7,699 nt of DNA from an uncultured Bacteroidales bacterium (GTDB lineage: Bacteria > Bacteroidota > Bacteroidia > Bacteroidales > UBA3663): the NCBI GenBank assembly GCA_905236195.1, contig CAJOOX010000168.1, positions 1 to 7,699 on the forward strand, in the 5' to 3' direction. The translations under genes were made by a program, and so were the position numbers. Below, piece after piece: positions 1-5,682 of this stretch. The notes under the pieces were generated by a model. That model worked only from the letters and a program-made list of their open reading frames with translations. It did not search any database and had not been told where the DNA came from. How positions within the stretch are numbered: position 1 is the first letter of the stretch; each line of letters starts with the position of its first letter.

Positions 1-1140
1 AAAGCCGGCTTTGTCGTCGGTACGGTTGATGCTTCCGTCGGGATGTCGGCTCCAGAACCACTCGCCGTTCTCGCGGTCGATGAGGTTGTCCTTGATATAC
101 TGCCAGCCCTGCAGGGCGCGGTCTAGAGCGGGTTCGTCGCCGAAATGCTGCCAGATATTGAACCAGCCCACCACGTTTTCGGCCTGTACCCACCAGTGGA
201 GATCGTCATCGACGTGACCGGTATCGAGGTTGGCCTCATGGATCATGCTTCCGTCGGGACGCAGTCCTTTCTCGGAGGCTTTGGCAACCATCTGTACGAC
301 GGGCTCCATCTTGCGGAGCACCTCCGGGTCGCCGAGCACCAGCGCGGCCTCGTGCATGAGCCACGAACACTCGATGTCGTGACCGTAGCTCTCCAGCTGT
401 CCGGCACCGCGCGTCCAGTCCATCTCGAAGAACAGATCAAGATGATGGGTCTCCGGGTTGAGAATGCGGTCGGTGAAGATTCCGATAATGTTTCTCAGCG
501 ACTTCTCGAGACGCGCGTCTTTCCAGATTCGGTAGAGGTTGGCATACGGCTCGATGATGTGCAGATGGGTGTTTTGCGACTTCGGGAAATTGGCATCCAA
601 CTCGGAGAGGCGCATGTCGGCAATCTCGCCCCACTCGCGGGTACGGGCTTCGATGTAGCCGTTGTACTGGGAATCCAGGGCATACTTTTCGATACACTCA
701 TAGAGGGCAATAGCCTCCTGCAGGGCTTCCTTGTCGCCCGTGGCACGTGCATATTCCGAGAGACCGTAGATGGCAAAACCGATGGCGTAGAACTGTTTGC
801 GCGTATTGAGAGGATTACCCAGATAATCCACGCTCCAGAACACACCCCCGAACTCGCGGTCGATGAAATGGGCCAGAAAATACTCCTTGGCGCGCGTAGC
901 GGCCTCCAGGTACTCGGGATTGCCCAAAACACGGTAGGCAGCCGAGAACGACCACAAGATACGGGCATTGAGAATGGCTCCCCGTTCGGCCTCGGGATGC
1001 AGTACTCCGCTGCCGTCGATGCGGCCGTAGAAGCCGCCATGCTCATGATCCTCCATCTTCTCTATCCAGAAGGGCAGGATATTCTCGCGGAGCACCTCAA
1101 GCACTTCGTCCCGCAGGGTCTGTAACTTGCCGTTGTTCAT
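1..1140 (-). CDS. Cellobiose/mannobiose 2-epimerase (AGE superfamily), C-terminus cut by window edge
   Basis: The minus-strand frame is open from the ATG at 1140 to the left edge (380 codons, no stop seen), beginning MNNGKLQTLR. Known cellobiose 2-epimerases are about 390-410 residues, so only the last dozen or so are missing. Family marks in order: HGGFYGRID near 34, NTHLHIIEPY near 190, GHDIE near 253 and HWWVQAE near 315. These are the aromatic and His/Glu lining of the (alpha/alpha)6 barrel; H254 aligns with one catalytic His of the family, and the second lies near the C-terminus, beyond the window. The enzyme should be cytoplasmic, as no signal peptide is seen. It would epimerise the reducing-end mannose of beta-1,4-mannobiose to glucose, giving the substrate of the GH130 enzyme encoded upstream. 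It starts 6 nt after the transporter stop codon, so the two are almost surely cotranscribed. An N-acylglucosamine 2-epimerase is the alternative, made unlikely by context. Confidence 0.93.
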   Translation of the reverse strand, partial: MNNGKLQTLRDEVLEVLRENILPFWIEKMEDHEHGGFYGRIDGSGVLHPEAERGAILNARILWSFSAAYRVLGNPEYLEAATRAKEYFLAHFIDREFGGVFWSVDYLGNPLNTRKQFYAIGFAIYGLSEYARATGDKEALQEAIALYECIEKYALDSQYNGYIEARTREWGEIADMRLSELDANFPKSQNTHLHIIEPYANLYRIWKDARLEKSLRNIIGIFTDRILNPETHHLDLFFEMDWTRGAGQLESYGHDIECSWLMHEAALVLGDPEVLRKMEPVVQMVAKASEKGLRPDGSMIHEANLDTGHVDDDLHWWVQAENVVGWFNIWQHFGDEPALDRALQGWQYIKDNLIDRENGEWFWSRHPDGSINRTDDKAGF

Positions 1141-1146
1141 AGGACT

Positions 1147-2535
1147 TTATTTCTTGATGGGATAGAACGATGAAATCAGGAGAATAAATCCTGCTATCAG
1201 AGCCGGGAAGATGGAGAAGATGAGCCAGATCATATTGCGCACTGCCTCCATATCGGTGATGGTGACGACGGTCTTGCCGAGTTCATCCGTACCGGACGAG
1301 AATCCCGCAAAGCCGAGGGCAAGGGCGACCAGCGAACCGCTGATGGCGGTACCGAACTTCTGGGCCATCGTACCCGACGAGAAGATGAGACCCGTCGAGG
1401 ATACGCCGTTCTTTTCGGTGGCATAGTCGGCCACGTCGGCATACATCGACCAAAGCAGGGGAGAATAGAGACCGATACCGATGCTGGTGAGCACAACGAC
1501 GGCTATCATCAGCCAGATATAGTCGGCATCCATGGGTACGAAATAGAAGGCCACGGAGAAGACCAGACAGATGACGGCAGCCCACATGAAGGCTTTGCGC
1601 TTGGAACCCACCTTGCGCGTGAACCAGGGTGAAACGCCGCCGAAGATCATACAGGTGGCTTCGCCGAAGGTCATGAACACCGTGTAGTTGATAATCAGGG
1701 TGAAGAGCGAATTGGTGACATTCACGTCGCCGCCCAGACAGTAGGTGAACATATAGGCCGCAACGGCATAGCGGAAGCCGTTGAAGAAATTGGTGCAGAT
1801 ACCGATGAGGGTCAGATAAACCCAAGGCAGGTTGCGGAAAAGGTCGCCGAACTGCCGGAATGAGAATTTCTCGGCACGTACGGGTTTGATTCGCTCCTTG
1901 GTCATCAGACCGCAGGCCAGCGTACCCAATGCGGCAATGATGCCGAAAATAACTCCAATCAGGGCATACTGGTGCTGCTGGGCCTCGATGGTGTACTCGT
2001 TCGAACCGGGCACTTTCTCTCCGCCGATGAACTCCAGGATATAGGGGAACGACAGCAGGGTAACAAAACCCATGGCGTAGGCGCCCACCATACGGAAGGA
2101 CGAGAACTGGTTCTTCTCGTCATCGTCCTGGGTCATCACGCCGAGCAGCGAGCCGTAGGGCACGTTGACAGCCGTATAGACCGCCATCATGAGGAGGTAG
2201 AACGAATAGGCCCACACACGTTTGCCGGCAGGCCCGAAATCGGGTGTATAGAGCAGAAGTGCGAAGACCAGTCCCAACGGGATGGCTCCGAAGATGAGCC
2301 AGGGACGATAGGTTCCCCATCGGGACTGGGTGCGGTCGGCCAGCGAACCCATCAGCGGGTCGGTGACAACATCGAACATTCGGGCGATGAGCATGAGCAG
2401 CGCCGTGTCGGCGACTGTCAGACCGAAGATACTGGTGAAAAACACGGGGAAGGCTATCGACATGATTTTCCAGGTGATACCGCCTGCAGCAGCATCTCCG
2501 AGCGCGTAGCCGATTTTTTCTGATAACGTTGCCAT
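1147..2535 (-). CDS. GPH-family (MelB-like) sugar:cation symporter of the inner membrane
   Basis: 462 residues, full length for the glycoside-pentoside-hexuronide:cation symporter family (major facilitator fold, about 12 membrane segments). The N-terminus KIGYALGDAAAG (7-18) and the segment FDVVTDPLMGSLADRT (54-69) are family signatures; D55 and D59 fall at the same positions as the cation-site aspartates of E. coli MelB. NVPYGSL (124-130) followed by an acidic, polar cytoplasmic loop is also typical. It would import mannobiose or short manno-oligosaccharides produced in the periplasm, so that the epimerase and phosphorylase can act inside the cell. A homologous transporter sits beside the same two enzymes in B. 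fragilis. The ATG at 2535 is preceded by an AT-rich leader without a Shine-Dalgarno sequence, usual for Bacteroidales. The exact sugar and the coupling ion cannot be read from sequence. Confidence 0.93.
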   Translation of the reverse strand: MATLSEKIGYALGDAAAGGITWKIMSIAFPVFFTSIFGLTVADTALLMLIARMFDVVTDPLMGSLADRTQSRWGTYRPWLIFGAIPLGLVFALLLYTPDFGPAGKRVWAYSFYLLMMAVYTAVNVPYGSLLGVMTQDDDEKNQFSSFRMVGAYAMGFVTLLSFPYILEFIGGEKVPGSNEYTIEAQQHQYALIGVIFGIIAALGTLACGLMTKERIKPVRAEKFSFRQFGDLFRNLPWVYLTLIGICTNFFNGFRYAVAAYMFTYCLGGDVNVTNSLFTLIINYTVFMTFGEATCMIFGGVSPWFTRKVGSKRKAFMWAAVICLVFSVAFYFVPMDADYIWLMIAVVVLTSIGIGLYSPLLWSMYADVADYATEKNGVSSTGLIFSSGTMAQKFGTAISGSLVALALGFAGFSSGTDELGKTVVTITDMEAVRNMIWLIFSIFPALIAGFILLISSFYPIKK

Positions 2536-2665
2536 ATAAAACTGTATTTGACTGTCGAATTATGGACTTTAGATTTTGGACTATAGACTATAGACTTTAG
2601 AATAAGGACTATCGACGTTAGAATAAAAGACGTTAGAATTTAGAATAAATATATGATAGAACTGA
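2536..2665. other. AT-rich spacer between the transporter gene and the GxxExxY remnant
   Basis: This 130-nt spacer has no coding potential that I can support. Most of it is the heptamer repeat array at 2565-2649. On the minus strand it would be the 5' leader of the transporter gene if transcripts start here. I found no match to the Bacteroides -7 promoter consensus TAnnTTTG in it. Confidence 0.6.
2565..2649 (+). repeat. Degenerate 7-bp tandem repeat array, consensus near GACTATA / GAATAAA (left flank of GxxExxY cassette)
   Basis: Reading the plus strand from 2565, twelve consecutive units all begin with GA: gacttta, gattttg, gactata, gactata, gacttta, gaataag, gactatc, gacgtta, gaataaaa (8 nt), gacgtta, gaattta, gaataaa. 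Eleven units are exactly 7 nt long. The array ends 16 nt short of the stop codon of the GxxExxY remnant. The same heptamers occur in opposite orientation at 3047-3097, so the two arrays face each other across the gene. There are no spacers between units, so this is not a CRISPR array. Confidence 0.85.
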
Positions 2666-3041
2666 TTACCTTCGATTGTAAAGACGGGTTCGATGACGAA
2701 TTTCGATTTTCTCCGAGCCGAAGTTGATAAGGAGACCGTCATCGATGCCGGTTGCAGTCAAATAGTTCACCAACTGCACTTCATTAAGAGGAGTTAAGGC
2801 ATTCGTAGCTTTAAGCTCGACGATGACGTTTCCTTCGACAACAATATCAGCGATATGTACCTACTACGAGGTCTTTATACTTGACCTGAAACATGACTTC
2901 TGTATCGACTTTCAGACCCTGTTTTGTCATTTCATAGAACATTGCATTCTTATAGACTTTTTCCTCAAATCCAGGGGTCAAGTGACTTCGTACCTCCATA
3001 GCACATCCTACGATGACATCTATAATTTCCGAATTCGTCAT
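2666..3041 (-). pseudogene. GxxExxY-family protein (PD-(D/E)XK nuclease-like), broken by a frameshift
   Basis: Translation from the ATG at 3041 gives MTNSEIIDVIVGCAMEVRSH and the family signature G24-F-E-E27-K-V-Y30, then runs into TGA at 2849-2847 after 64 residues. Shifting frame at about 2850-2852 restores the rest of the family: ADIVVEGNVIVELKA, then a helical part and LLINFGSEKIEIR, ending at TAA 2668-2666. The gene spans 376 nt (3n+1), so a 2-nt loss is the simplest cause, for instance from CGCGCT, which would restore a YRAD junction. A 1-nt gain is also possible. The repaired protein would be about 125 residues, the usual family length. The shift falls just before the putative catalytic D and E-x-K, so the 64-residue product should be inactive. 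The biological role of the family is unknown; it resembles PD-(D/E)XK nucleases. It has no evident link to mannan metabolism and looks like an inserted cassette. Confidence 0.88.
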
Positions 3042-3046
3042 ATTTC

Positions 3047-3097
3047 TTTATTCTTTAGTCTTTTTATCTATAGTCTTTAGTCTTTTTATCTATAGTC
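3047..3097 (-). repeat. Heptamer array with two perfect 22-bp tandem copies (right flank of GxxExxY cassette)
   Basis: On the minus strand from 3097 downwards the units are gactata, gataaaaa, gactaaa, gactata, gataaaaa, gactaaa, gaataaa. The first three units repeat perfectly as two 22-bp copies at 3076-3097 and 3054-3075. The units match those at 2565-2649, but in inverted orientation. The array fills nearly the whole spacer between GH130 and the GxxExxY start codon (3041). Its first base is also the last base of the GH130 stop codon, TAG at 3099-3097. Confidence 0.88.
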
Positions 3098-4263
3098 TAT
3101 TTCAAAAAAGCGAGATTGCGGTCAATAAGCGCATTGCGGGTGCGGACCGAGGCGGCTGTAGTCAGCTCGTCAACCGGGGTGTTCATGCAGTAATCCACCA
3201 GACGGTCAATTGTCGATGTGGCCACATGCATGCGGGTGTCGGAGCTTGCATAGTAGATGAAGACTTTGCCGTCCTCGTCACAGATCCAGCCGTTGGTGAA
3301 GAGCACATTCATCACGTCGCCGATATACTCCTCCCCTACAGGAGCCATGAAGTAGCCGCCGGGAGTTGCAATGGGCTTCCAGGGTTCTTCGAGCGATGTC
3401 ATGTACATATAGAGCACATAGCGCAGACCCGAAGCACAGCCGCGGACACCGTGAGCCAAGTGGAGCCAGCCCTTCGGGGTTTTGATGGGATGGGGCCCCT
3501 CACCGTTCTTCACCTCCTTGATGGTGTGATAGTAACGGGGTTCGATGATGAGTTCCTCCTTCACCTCGGCATGCGTGATATCATCGACCAATGCCCAGCC
3601 GATGCCGCCGCCAGATCCGGTGTCGATGAAACCGTCCTGCGGACGCGTATAAAGCGCATATTTACCGTTCACGAATTCGGGATGGAGCACCACATTGCGC
3701 TGCTGCGACTTCGTCTTCAGGTCGGGCAGACGGTCCCAGTGTTCGAGGTCCCTGGTGCGGGCGATGCCGCAGGTAGCCGTTGCTGCCGACAGATCCTCGG
3801 GATGTGCCGGGTCGTGACGCTCCACACAGAAGAGACCGTAGATCCAGCCGTCCTCATGTTTCGTGAGTCGCATGTCGTAGATGTTTGTGCCGGGATCTTC
3901 GGTTTCGGGCATCGTGATGGGATGATTGCGGAACACGAAGTGGTCGACGCCGTTGGGCGACTCGGCAACCGCAAAGAAACTCTTGCGGTCATAGCCCTCG
4001 ACGCGTACTACAAGGCAGTACTTGCCGTTCATCTTGATGGCTCCGGAATTGAGGGTGGCATTCACACCCAGACGTTCCTCAAAGAAAGGATTCGTGGCGG
4101 GATTGAAATCATATCTCCAGATGAGCGGAGCCATTTCGGCTGTCACTACAGGGTTCTCATAACGGCAGAATATACCGTTGCCCTCGATGGGGCAGTTCGG
4201 ACGGTTGATGAGCTCCTCATAACGCTCCGTCACCAGTTTTTTACGTTCTTCGAAAGACAACAT
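3097..4263 (-). CDS. mgp: GH130 4-O-beta-D-mannosyl-D-glucose phosphorylase
   Basis: 388 residues, the size of B. fragilis mannosylglucose phosphorylase (about 390). Long stretches match what I know of that enzyme: RKSFFAVAESPNG (93-105), NIYDMRLTKHEDGW (127-140), LKTKSQQRNVVLHPEF (182-197), GFIDTGSGGGIGWAL (211-225), YYHTIKEVKNGEGPHPIKTP (244-263) and YYASSDTRMHVATSTI (337-352). D130 in NIYD is the expected general acid, and the His/Arg-rich segments bind phosphate in this five-bladed propeller. The reaction is mannosyl-beta-1,4-glucose plus phosphate giving alpha-mannose 1-phosphate and glucose. It is cytoplasmic, with no signal peptide. Its substrate comes from the epimerase encoded downstream. 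The ATG at 4263 has an A-rich leader, and the gene ends in a TAG formed at the edge of the repeat array. Similarity points to subfamily GH130_1 rather than the mannooligosaccharide phosphorylases of GH130_2. Confidence 0.95.
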   Translation of the reverse strand: MLSFEERKKLVTERYEELINRPNCPIEGNGIFCRYENPVVTAEMAPLIWRYDFNPATNPFFEERLGVNATLNSGAIKMNGKYCLVVRVEGYDRKSFFAVAESPNGVDHFVFRNHPITMPETEDPGTNIYDMRLTKHEDGWIYGLFCVERHDPAHPEDLSAATATCGIARTRDLEHWDRLPDLKTKSQQRNVVLHPEFVNGKYALYTRPQDGFIDTGSGGGIGWALVDDITHAEVKEELIIEPRYYHTIKEVKNGEGPHPIKTPKGWLHLAHGVRGCASGLRYVLYMYMTSLEEPWKPIATPGGYFMAPVGEEYIGDVMNVLFTNGWICDEDGKVFIYYASSDTRMHVATSTIDRLVDYCMNTPVDELTTAASVRTRNALIDRNLAFLK

Positions 4264-4282
4264 GTTCTAGTTTTTTTCGTTT

Positions 4283-4346
4283 TTCGTTATTTCGTCATGT
4301 CGATATTTCGATATCTCGACATCTCGTTATCTCGTTATTTCGACTT
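4283..4346 (-). repeat. Degenerate 8-bp tandem repeat array ahead of GH130, plus-strand consensus YTCGNYAT
   Basis: On the plus strand eight consecutive octamers share TCG at positions 2-4: ttcgttat, ttcgtcat, gtcgatat, ttcgatat, ctcgacat, ctcgttat, ctcgttat, ttcgactt. A 7-nt partial unit, ttcgttt, precedes them at 4276-4282. On the minus strand, the transcribed sense, the repeat reads roughly CGARATAW. The array takes up most of the 89-nt spacer between the GH26 stop (4353) and the GH130 start (4263), so it would lie in the mRNA leader of GH130. It differs from the heptamer arrays in period and sequence. Confidence 0.85.
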
Positions 4347-4352
4347 CTTTTT

Positions 4353-5567
4353 TTATTTATAATTGGCCGTCTCCTTGCAGAAAAGTGTCCTAGGGTCGTT
4401 GTAGAAATTAAGGAAGCCAGGGACGGACGAATGACCCGCATAGGGCGCATAGAAATGATTGGGCTTCAGCGCGGGATAGGCGTTACGCCACACACAGACG
4501 TAGGCGATGGGGAACTCCCTGCAGAGAGGCAGCAGCACCTCGTCGTACCAGTTGGCGAGCGGCACGGTCTCGTGGCCCGTCTCGGAGAGGGTGACGATTT
4601 TGCCGTTCGTGCGCGAAAGGTCGGTAGCGGCCTGCAGCTGCATGCGTGCACGACTCAGAAAGTCGGCGATACCGTCCTCCATTCCGAACATATAGACATC
4701 GGCACCCAGAATATCGACGTATTCGTCGCCGGGATAGCGTTCGGTGTATTCCTCAGGCGAACCGATGCGGTCGGGGGAATAACACCACAGGACATTGTCA
4801 ACACCCTCGGCATCGAAGATATCGCGTGTCAGTTTCCACAGGGCCTTGTATTCGTCCACAGTGCAGAGATCCTTGCCCCACCAGAACCACGAACCGGTGT
4901 GTTCGTGCCAGGGACGGAAAACCACGGGAATGCGGTTGCCTTCGGCATCGCGGAGTGCGCCGATGAAGTCGGCGCAGTTCATAGCCCAGCGCTGGAAGAC
5001 GATGTGCTCCCTGGTGCCGGGTGTCACAATCTTGCGCACTACGGTCGAGTCGGTAGTGTCCCACGCGTTCTTGCCTGTGGCGGGGTTGAGCGGATGCCAC
5101 GATATGGTGTTGATACCGCCGCGGGCATCATGCTTCACTATCTCCTTTGCAATGCGGGAGAACGGAACACTGTCGAGATTGCGCCCGCCGCGCTGATCCA
5201 CCGGTGTAATACAAGCTTTTTCACCCGAAAGGGGACCGTTGTTATCCTTCAGCGGCATCACCTCGGCACATTCCAGCATACCCAGGTCCCAGTTGATTAC
5301 ACCCGGATAGTCGCCGCAGACATCCTTGACGTCGCTGCGTCCCGTGGTATCCTGATTGCCGGCTTCGGGGATATCCTGGTTGTTCCAGGTGTAGCCGTAG
5401 GCCGTATCGTCGTGATGGCCGTACATAAAGCACGAATCTGCCACTATGGCGCGAAGCCGTTTCTCGAGACGCTGGGCAGGTGTAAGATTGGGAGTTGGCT
5501 CTGTTTGGGTTCTACACGATGTTGCCAGAACTATAGCAATTAGGGATGCCAGAATGATTTTTAGCAT
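4353..5567 (-). CDS. GH26 beta-mannanase lipoprotein, single domain, probably periplasmic mannobiose-releasing
   Basis: 404 residues from the ATG at 5567, chosen because MLKIILASLIAIVLATSC is a lipoprotein signal peptide with C18 as the lipidated residue. An in-frame ATG at 5606 would add 13 polar residues before it. The rest is one GH26 (beta/alpha)8 barrel: GHHDD (50-54), GINTISWHPLNP (151-162), FRPWHEHTGSWFWWG (217-231) with acid/base E222, and IVTLSETGHE (324-333) with nucleophile E329. It resembles the B. fragilis GH26 of the same cluster, an exo-type enzyme releasing mannobiose. After the Cys comes RTQTE, not an acidic surface-export tag, so the enzyme probably faces the periplasm. It would feed mannobiose to the symporter. 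Substrate mode is inferred from context; an endo-acting mannanase cannot be excluded. Confidence 0.92.
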   Translation of the reverse strand: MLKIILASLIAIVLATSCRTQTEPTPNLTPAQRLEKRLRAIVADSCFMYGHHDDTAYGYTWNNQDIPEAGNQDTTGRSDVKDVCGDYPGVINWDLGMLECAEVMPLKDNNGPLSGEKACITPVDQRGGRNLDSVPFSRIAKEIVKHDARGGINTISWHPLNPATGKNAWDTTDSTVVRKIVTPGTREHIVFQRWAMNCADFIGALRDAEGNRIPVVFRPWHEHTGSWFWWGKDLCTVDEYKALWKLTRDIFDAEGVDNVLWCYSPDRIGSPEEYTERYPGDEYVDILGADVYMFGMEDGIADFLSRARMQLQAATDLSRTNGKIVTLSETGHETVPLANWYDEVLLPLCREFPIAYVCVWRNAYPALKPNHFYAPYAGHSSVPGFLNFYNDPRTLFCKETANYK

Positions 5568-5601
5568 ATGATTGTTTAGAATATTATTTCTATGTCGGGA
5601 A

Positions 5602-5625
5602 TTCATGCCGTCAAAAGGGCATGAA
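5602..5625 (-). promoter_or_regulatory. Small hairpin upstream of the second GH26 gene
   Basis: TTCATGCC at 5602-5609 and GGCATGAA at 5618-5625 form a perfect 8-bp stem with an 8-nt loop. It lies 34 nt upstream of the chosen start at 5567 and would be in the leader of that gene. The stem contains the alternative ATG at 5606, which argues against using that start. No T-run follows on the minus strand, so it does not look like a terminator; a role in mRNA stability or processing is a guess. Confidence 0.5.
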
Positions 5626-5630
5626 GAGAT

Positions 5631-5675
5631 AAATCTTGCCCCGCATAAGACTAACTCTCACGGGGCAAGTTTTTT
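5631..5675 (-). terminator. Hairpin just after the larger GH26 gene, possible (attenuating or bidirectional) terminator
   Basis: CTTGCCCCG at 5635-5643 pairs perfectly with CGGGGCAAG at 5661-5669 around a 17-nt loop. AAA at 5631-5633 and TTT at 5671-5673 can extend the stem past a T-T mismatch. It begins within 20 nt of the GH26 stop codon at 5683-5685, the usual place for an intrinsic terminator. A clean run of six T lies on the plus-strand side (5670-5675). On the minus-strand side the hairpin is followed only by ATTTATC, so termination in the operon direction may be partial. The plus strand has no gene to terminate here. Confidence 0.6.
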
Positions 5676-5682
5676 AGAAGAA

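Noticed and set aside
145..1125. Long open frame on the plus strand (326 codons) across the epimerase gene
   Set aside because: It is antisense to the epimerase, whose minus-strand translation carries all family motifs. The plus-strand product has no recognisable domain.
2843..2855. RF2-like programmed +1 frameshift at CGC-TGA in the GxxExxY gene
   Set aside because: A shift here would join GTYR directly to DIVV and drop the Ala of the family's Y-x-A-D junction. No Shine-Dalgarno-like stimulator is seen. A 2-nt deletion restores the expected residues better.
2565..3097. CRISPR array or IS element
   Set aside because: The repeats are contiguous 7-mers with no unique spacers. The only gene between the arrays is GxxExxY, with no transposase motif, and no target-site duplication could be defined by eye.
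3013..4362. Plus-strand open frame of 449 codons across GH130 and both repeat spacers
   Set aside because: It runs antisense through a clear GH130 gene, and its ends are low-complexity translations of the repeat arrays.
4431..5543. Plus-strand open frame of 370 codons
   Set aside because: It is a shadow of the second GH26 gene; GC-rich genes with strong codon bias often leave such antisense frames open.
5567..5606. Start of the second GH26 at the ATG at 5606
   Set aside because: It adds 13 polar residues before a well-formed lipoprotein signal peptide, and the codon lies within a hairpin stem. The ATG at 5567 is preferred.
5568..5634. Bacteroides-type promoter ahead of the second GH26 gene (TTTG followed 19 nt later by TAGAAATA on the minus strand)
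   Set aside because: The -33-like TTTG is present, but the -7 element matches TAnnTTTG only at its first two bases, and TTTG occurs by chance too often to support a call.
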